The translations under genes were made by a program, and so were the position numbers. From DAITQM01 sp036832975 (GTDB lineage Bacteria > Pseudomonadota > Gammaproteobacteria > Xanthomonadales > Wenzhouxiangellaceae), in NCBI GenBank assembly GCA_036832975.1, contig DAITQM010000008.1, positions 1 through 64,000 of the forward strand: a DNA stretch of 64,000 nucleotides, in the 5' to 3' direction. The notes below the pieces were generated by a model. It had not been told where the DNA came from. It saw only the letters and a list, made by a program, of their open reading frames with translations, and did not search any database. Position 1 is the first letter of the stretch. Every line of letters starts with the position of its first letter. Positions 59,431-64,000 of the stretch are shown here, piece by piece.

Positions 59431-59454
59431 CCCTCCCCCGCAAGCGGGGGAGGG
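59431..59454. terminator. Hairpin behind hemF
   Basis: CCCTCCCCCGC and GCGGGGGAGGG form a perfect 11-base stem with a two-base loop, followed by TATTTC. A second weaker stem lies just beyond (TTGCCC 59472-59477 with GGGCAA 59495-59500). No long T run, so termination is likely but not certain; it may also be a REP-like palindrome. Confidence 0.55.
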
Positions 59455-59544
59455 TATTTCGGGGTTGCAACTTGCCCTTCCCGTTGGCGCAAGCGGGCAA
59501 GGGTTGGAGTGGGGGTCTTAACTTCATTGACAGAAGGACTGACC

Positions 59545-60114
59545 ATGCAAACCACCATCCGTTTCAATCGTTGGTTCCTGTTCCCGGCCGTGATGTGCAG
59601 TACCCTGCTCAGTGCCGCCCTCGCCGGAGAAGCCGAAGTCAGCTTCGCCGAACCGGAAAAATTCACCGATTTCAAAAAAGCCGCCGGCGGCATCAGCGAG
59701 GGCCGCGACGCGATGATGGCCGATCTGACGACCCATATTCAAAGGCTCGCTGGGCAATGGCTGGCGAGCGGTCAGACGTTGCAGATCCGGTTCACCGATA
59801 TCGACCTCGCCGGACGCTTGCTGCCCGGCCAAACAATCGACCATTTGCCTGGGCGTAGCATCCCGCTCAGGACCAACAACCCTTATCAACGCATCGTCGA
59901 GCATCCCTATCCGCCCTATCTGCATTTCGATTACCGACTGGTCGATACCGCAGGTCACGAACTTGCCGCCGGCGATGAGCGGCTCGTCGAGGCGTCTTTT
60001 CTGAGTCTGACACCACGCGCCCGCCAGCACGACACCTCGGCGCTACCCTACGAAAAAGCGCTGCTCGACCGCTGGTTCAGAGAGCGCTTCGGAGCGGGCG
60101 ACTCGTCCACTTAA
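59545..60114 (+). CDS. DUF3016 exported protein
   Basis: 189 residues from the ATG at 59545 (AGAAGGACTGACC upstream). Signal peptide to LSAALAGEAEV. VSFAEPEKFTDFKK, LQIRFTDIDLAGRL and LPYEKALLDRWFRERF are DUF3016 hallmarks. Small periplasmic protein of unknown function, common in Xanthomonadales. Confidence 0.87.
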   Translation: MQTTIRFNRWFLFPAVMCSTLLSAALAGEAEVSFAEPEKFTDFKKAAGGISEGRDAMMADLTTHIQRLAGQWLASGQTLQIRFTDIDLAGRLLPGQTIDHLPGRSIPLRTNNPYQRIVEHPYPPYLHFDYRLVDTAGHELAAGDERLVEASFLSLTPRARQHDTSALPYEKALLDRWFRERFGAGDSST

Positions 60115-60155
60115 ACTATTTCTGAAACGCAAACCCTGATTTAATCAGAATTTCA

Positions 60156-61172
60156 CTAAACCGCAACGGCGCCGATCAGCGTCGCGGCGACGAAAGCAAT
60201 GCTCAGCACTATGCTGTAAATGACGCCGATTACGAAGTATTTGAGCGCCGTCAGGATCCACCCCTGTCGGTAGACTCTTTTTTGTGCCAGAAACAGATAA
60301 ATAACCAGCCACGTACCGAGCGCCGAACGTCCGATTTCACTCCACGCCGCAGATGATCCACCATCTTGCGCCACGTCGAACAAAGTGATCACCATCGACA
60401 AACCGAGCACCAAGAAGACGAAGGCATGGTTGTGCACGGCGAAGATCAGGTGTTCCATATACAACCGGCGGCTGAACAGGTAACAAAATTTCAGAAGCAA
60501 AGCGTAAAGCGGCAGCAGCACGAAGATCACCTGCGGCATGACGCCTAGAATTTCGTCAACGATCAGGCGCGGCCGGCGCTTGATTTCAGGCCATTTGGTG
60601 ATGAAATCATCGATTTCGTTGTTGAGGCGGCGGTTGAGAAAACCCGGCAGCCAGGCGATCTCGACGGGATTGGTTTCGCGGTCGAATGGCGTGTCGCCAA
60701 AGAAAGTGAACCGCTCGCCGCCGGCCTCCGCCTCTGCTGTGGACTGGACTACATCGACTTCCCCGGCCTCCATCTTTTCATCGATCGCGACCGTGATCAG
60801 CAAGAAAGCAACGATGCTGGTAAACAGATACAGCCTGAACGGCGGCGTGTAGCGCACCCGGCGGCCGGCAAAGTAGTCGAGTGTCAAGCGCCCAGGGCGA
60901 AACAGCAAAGCCGCCAACGTGCGCCAAAAGCGGCTGTCGACGCCGAGCGTGTCTTCAGCGATTTCGCGTGCCACAGCGGGGAAAAACCGGACAAAATGCC
61001 GGGTGGGCTGCCCGCAGCGCGCGCAGTAAGGGCCGGCCATCGGCGCCCCGCAATTGTCGCAATCCACCCGCTCGCGGGCGGTCGTTTGCCCACTGGGCGC
61101 TGCCGCTTCCGGAGCCTCAGTCAACGCCGGTGGTGGTTCGCTGTGGGCACTTTCAGATTCACTGTGGGTCAT
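60156..61172 (-). CDS. DUF3667 zinc-ribbon membrane protein
   Basis: 338 residues. After an acidic/Pro-rich N terminus, CDNCGAPMAGPYCARCGQ (39-56) is a Cys4 zinc ribbon; then ADTLGVDSRFWRTL-like and LLFRPGRLTLDYFAGRRVRY, the DUF3667 signature, and five to six membrane segments. Function unknown. Faces the MATE gene from a shared 92-base promoter gap. Confidence 0.87.
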   Translation of the reverse strand: MTHSESESAHSEPPPALTEAPEAAAPSGQTTARERVDCDNCGAPMAGPYCARCGQPTRHFVRFFPAVAREIAEDTLGVDSRFWRTLAALLFRPGRLTLDYFAGRRVRYTPPFRLYLFTSIVAFLLITVAIDEKMEAGEVDVVQSTAEAEAGGERFTFFGDTPFDRETNPVEIAWLPGFLNRRLNNEIDDFITKWPEIKRRPRLIVDEILGVMPQVIFVLLPLYALLLKFCYLFSRRLYMEHLIFAVHNHAFVFLVLGLSMVITLFDVAQDGGSSAAWSEIGRSALGTWLVIYLFLAQKRVYRQGWILTALKYFVIGVIYSIVLSIAFVAATLIGAVAV

Positions 61173-61264
61173 CGGTTCGCCCCATTCAACAAACGGCTCG
61201 GCGGTAGCTTGCTGCGACTGGCGGACTGTGAGACAGTGAACGGCTGGCGTCCCGGGCTTTTATC

Positions 61265-62659
61265 ATGCCGAACATTTTATCCAATAACCCACCGGAAGTG
61301 CCTCGATTCAGATGGATTCCCGAAGCCCGCCGGACGCTGCAACTGGCGCTGCCCATCATGCTCGGCAATCTCGCCGGGTTGGCGATGAACTTTGTCGATA
61401 CAGTCATGGCCGGCCGGCTCGGTGTGCTGGCCCTGGGCGCGGTGGCATTGGGTGGGGCGTTGTGGTCGGCGGTTTTTTTGTTCGGGCTCGGAGTGATGCT
61501 CGCGCTGCCGGCGGTGATCGCTCAGCTCGACGGCGCGGGTTTGCGACGCCAGGCCGGGGTCGTGTTGCGTCAGGCGCTGTGGCTCGCCGTATTGATCGCG
61601 GCCTTGCTGTGGACTGTCGCCCACTTCGCCCGGCCGGTTTTCGCTTTTCTTGCAGTCGCCCCGGAAGTAGCGGCCCGCGGCGCCGAATACCTGGCGGCGA
61701 TGGCCCACGGCGCACCGGCGATCGCCGGCTTGCTGGCGTTGCGCTTTTTCAGCGAAGGCATCGGCCATACGCGGCCGACGATGTATTTCGGTTTTCTCGG
61801 CGTGGCACTCAACGTCCCGCTGAACTATTGGTTTATGTACGGCGGATTCGGAATCCCGGCGCTCGGCGTCGTCGGCATCGGCTGGGCGACAGCTGCGGTT
61901 TTTTGGATCCAGTTTCTGGTCTGGGTGCTGTGGATTGCGACGCAGCGTGTTTACCGCCCGTATTACCCGTTTGTCCGTTTCGACAAGCCCCATCTCCGGC
62001 GACTCGGCCGGTTACTCGCCACCGGTCTGCCGGTGGGCGTCATGGTCGCCGTTGAAGGCAGCTTATTCGTCGCCGCGGCCTTGCTGATCGGCCGCCTCGG
62101 GGCGGTGCCGATCGCGGCGCACCAGGTTGCGGTCAACGTCGCCGCTTTGACCTTCATGGTACCGCTCGGCTTGGCCGGGGCGATCACCGTCCGCGTCGGC
62201 AATGCGCTGGGGCGCGGTGATCCGTGCGCCGCCCGCTTTCAGGGCCTGCTCGGCATCGCACTGGCCTTGTTGATCCAGACCCTGCCGGCGGGTTTGATGC
62301 TCGGTGTTCCGGGGTTGATCGTCGCGCTGTACACTGCCGATCCTACCGTCGCGCCGCTCGCCGTCGTGCTGCTCGGCCTGGCGGCGGTTTTTCAATGGTC
62401 GGACGGGGTGCAGGTGGTCTCCGCCGGCGCCCTGCGCGGTCTCAAGGACACCCGGATCCCGATGGTCTACACCATCATCGCCTACTGGCTCGTCGGGTTG
62501 ACCTCAGGCGTGGTTCTGACTTTCAAACTCAACTGGGGAGCATCGGGCATGTGGGTCGGCATGATCACCGGCCTGACCGCCGCCGCGCTGCTGCTCGCGG
62601 CCCGCTTTTATCGCAGCGCCGGACGGCTGATCGCTGAGCACGAGCGCCGTGCGACGTAA
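61265..62659 (+). CDS. MATE-family multidrug exporter
   Basis: 464 residues with twelve membrane segments in two similar halves. LALPIMLGNLAGLAMNFVDT and RLGAVPIAAHQVAVNVAALT mark the two lobes; the NorM branch is likely. Drives drug or metabolite export with Na+ or H+. The in-frame start at 61265 has no strong ribosome-binding sequence. Confidence 0.93.
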   Translation: MPNILSNNPPEVPRFRWIPEARRTLQLALPIMLGNLAGLAMNFVDTVMAGRLGVLALGAVALGGALWSAVFLFGLGVMLALPAVIAQLDGAGLRRQAGVVLRQALWLAVLIAALLWTVAHFARPVFAFLAVAPEVAARGAEYLAAMAHGAPAIAGLLALRFFSEGIGHTRPTMYFGFLGVALNVPLNYWFMYGGFGIPALGVVGIGWATAAVFWIQFLVWVLWIATQRVYRPYYPFVRFDKPHLRRLGRLLATGLPVGVMVAVEGSLFVAAALLIGRLGAVPIAAHQVAVNVAALTFMVPLGLAGAITVRVGNALGRGDPCAARFQGLLGIALALLIQTLPAGLMLGVPGLIVALYTADPTVAPLAVVLLGLAAVFQWSDGVQVVSAGALRGLKDTRIPMVYTIIAYWLVGLTSGVVLTFKLNWGASGMWVGMITGLTAAALLLAARFYRSAGRLIAEHERRAT

Positions 62660-62668
62660 CGCGCTCGG

Positions 62669-62683
62669 AACAATTGGGTTAAG
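62669..62683 (+). repeat. Partial solo copy of the dispersed repeat
   Basis: AACAATTGGGTTAAG, 15 bases, matches the outer part of the 21-bp terminal repeat of the element at 20855-21106. It begins 10 bases after the MATE stop codon. Confidence 0.5.
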
Positions 62684-62885
62684 CCGGGCGCAATCGGCGG
62701 CGCAACGCGGCGGCCCGTTGGCGAAATTCAGCAGCCAAAGTGCGGTAACGAAGCAACTGACCCGCCAGCACGATGCCCGGCGCTTGATTGGCCCGCCGGT
62801 AGTTCAGGTCACGGATCAAGGCCCGCCGTTGAACTTCGAGCCAACGTCCGGTTTCTTCGATTTCACTCAACCTGGCATAGGCCAT
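62679..62885 (-). CDS. Possible small helical protein
   Basis: 68 codons from an ATG with a GGAG six bases upstream. The product, beginning MAYARLSEIEETGRWLEVQR, is Arg/Ala/Leu-rich and would be a helical, basic protein. It resembles no family I know and may be noise of GC-rich sequence; an upstream extension of the frame has poor codon character. The 3' end overlaps the solo repeat at 62669-62683. Confidence 0.3.
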   Translation of the reverse strand: MAYARLSEIEETGRWLEVQRRALIRDLNYRRANQAPGIVLAGQLLRYRTLAAEFRQRAAALRRRLRPA

Positions 62886-63118
62886 GGCGCACTCCAGGCC
62901 CGCTGCTGGGCGGCATTGTCCGCTAGCCGCGCCGCTGGCGGGCGGGACTCCGAATCGAGACGGGTTCATGGCTCCTCTCCGGTACTGATCTCCGCTGCAA
63001 CTGATGCAAAGCACGTGCCAGGGCTCTGTACGGCGCCAATCGAGGCCCACACCGCGCAAAAATGCGGGTCTACCAGGCTTGATTGGCCAAAAACTAGTGC
63101 GTTTGACCACCCATACCG

Positions 63119-63250
63119 TCCGCTCGAGTCGTTGACTCTCCTGGTTTCGTTGTCCCGGTTTCGTTCCGTCCTGGTTTCCGTCCCTGGATTCGTTGACTGT
63201 CCTGGTTTCGGTCGTTCCCAGACTTGATGACTGTCTCGGTTTCGCTCACT
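63119..63250. repeat. Degenerate short tandem repeats
   Basis: Units of roughly 15-20 bases built on CCTGGTTTCGTT and GTTGACTGTCCTGG recur seven or more times with drift (for example TCCTGGTTTCGTTGTCCCGG, then TTCCGTCCTGGTTTCCGTCC). No fixed spacing. Between 62886 and 63389 nothing else was recognised. Confidence 0.5.
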
Positions 63251-63389
63251 GTCCCGAGATTGGGATCCGACGTATCGAAGACGGTACAGGAGTGGTGGGG
63301 CACGGCGGAGAGCGGGAGGTTGACAGCCGATGCAATTCGTAGTATGAATACCTTCGTAGGTAGTCCTACGCCACCAGAGGAGCATCGCC

Positions 63390-63887
63390 ATGAACGCCAT
63401 CAAACCGATCGGTCTTATGTTGTCGCTGGTGATCCCGGCGCTTCCGGCCTTGGCCGGAACGACGCTCGGACACGCCCCGGCCGAGACCGTGATTTATTTC
63501 ACCGACGTCGCCCAACTGCGCCACCAGGCCGAGATCGGCGACAGTGAAGCGCAACTGGCATTGGGTTACGAATATCTCCGGCCGTCGGCGCGCTACGGCT
63601 TGCCGCAGAGCGATCGCCAGGCCCGGTTCTGGTTTCGTAGAGCCGCCCGCCAAGGCCATGGCGCCGCCGCCTACAACCTGGCGGTGATGTCGATCCAGGG
63701 GATTGGTACCCAGCGCGATCTGGTCCGTGCCCTCGCCTGGCTCGAAATTGCCGCCGCCAATGGCCATGAATCCAGCCGCGAACTGATCCCGGAAGTCACG
63801 GTCCTGCTCGATGCGCATCAGCAACAGCAAGCTGTGAAAATGAAAGACAAACTGGTGCCGGCTTCGGTACTGGGCGACCGCATCTGA
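63390..63887 (+). CDS. Exported Sel1-repeat protein
   Basis: 165 residues. Signal peptide (LMLSLVIPALPALAG). EIGDSEAQLALGYEYL, RQARFWFRRAARQGHGAAAYNLAV and RALAWLEIAAANGHESS are Sel1-like repeats, a TPR-related scaffold for protein binding. GAGGAGC lies seven bases before the ATG. Single-gene unit with a hairpin downstream. Confidence 0.85.
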   Translation: MNAIKPIGLMLSLVIPALPALAGTTLGHAPAETVIYFTDVAQLRHQAEIGDSEAQLALGYEYLRPSARYGLPQSDRQARFWFRRAARQGHGAAAYNLAVMSIQGIGTQRDLVRALAWLEIAAANGHESSRELIPEVTVLLDAHQQQQAVKMKDKLVPASVLGDRI

Positions 63888-63955
63888 TCCGCTCGGCGTC
63901 TGCGGGCGCCGGATATTGGGTCCGAATCCGCCCATTTCGGGCGGCTCGGAACACG

Positions 63956-63982
63956 CCAAGTCCGGCACAGGTCCGGACTTGG
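63956..63982 (+). terminator. Hairpin near the right edge
   Basis: CCAAGTCCGG and CCGGACTTGG form a ten-base stem with a seven-base loop, about 70 bases behind the Sel1-repeat gene. Without a T run it may be a weak or Rho-assisted terminator. Confidence 0.4.
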
Positions 63983-64000
63983 CTTGCGGCATGCTCCAAC

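Overview
The window looks like a chromosomal piece of a GC-rich gammaproteobacterium related to the Xanthomonadales/Lysobacterales (a Wenzhouxiangella-like or uncultured relative is possible). The evidence is the partial 16S rRNA at the left edge, an arginine operon of the Xanthomonas type (acetylornithine carbamoyltransferase, bifunctional NAGS/NAGK), and the conserved def-fmt-rsmB-DUF4390-ntrY and LysM-dprA-topA-tsaC-hemF blocks. Genus-level placement is an inference.

Layout. 1-1300 (-): 5' two thirds of a 16S gene with two tandem sigma70 promoters. 1.3-8.5 kb (-): argF'-argG-argE'-argB/A-argC-argH, every gene overlapping the next, preceded by a short Arg-rich leader ORF and an intrinsic terminator that together look like an attenuator. 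8.6-9.8 kb (+): a mevalonate-type HMG-CoA synthase. 9.8-20.8 kb: a secreted protein and a surface-polysaccharide cluster (two sulfotransferases, four GT2 glycosyltransferases, a Wzm/Wzt-like ABC exporter, a DUF2304 protein). 20.86-21.1 kb: a MITE-like element whose terminal repeat recurs as solo ends elsewhere. 21-34 kb: membrane TPR protein, recQ, M14 peptidase, a dicarboxylate/amino-acid symporter, two ABC-2 systems and an alpha/beta hydrolase.

34.0-44.9 kb is the accessory centrepiece: an integron cassette array with two separate decayed integron integrases, both on the minus strand, each followed to the right by plus-strand cassettes. Nine attC-like sites were located by eye. Cassette cargo includes a ClpP-like serine protease of the SDH family, an HNH nuclease, an XhoI/PaeR7I-like restriction enzyme with an SPPY-type methyltransferase, HigBA, HicB with a broken HicA, a coiled-coil membrane protein and unknown proteins. 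Remnants or copies of IS91-, IS21- and IS481-like elements have damaged several cassettes.

45-64 kb returns to core genes: M48 protease/DUF898 pair, an NtrY-like kinase without an adjacent NtrX, translation genes (def, fmt, rsmB), DNA uptake and topology genes (dprA, topA), tsaC, hemF, DUF3016, DUF3667, a MATE exporter and a Sel1-repeat protein. Assignments come from reading motifs and remembered family signatures; no search was run.
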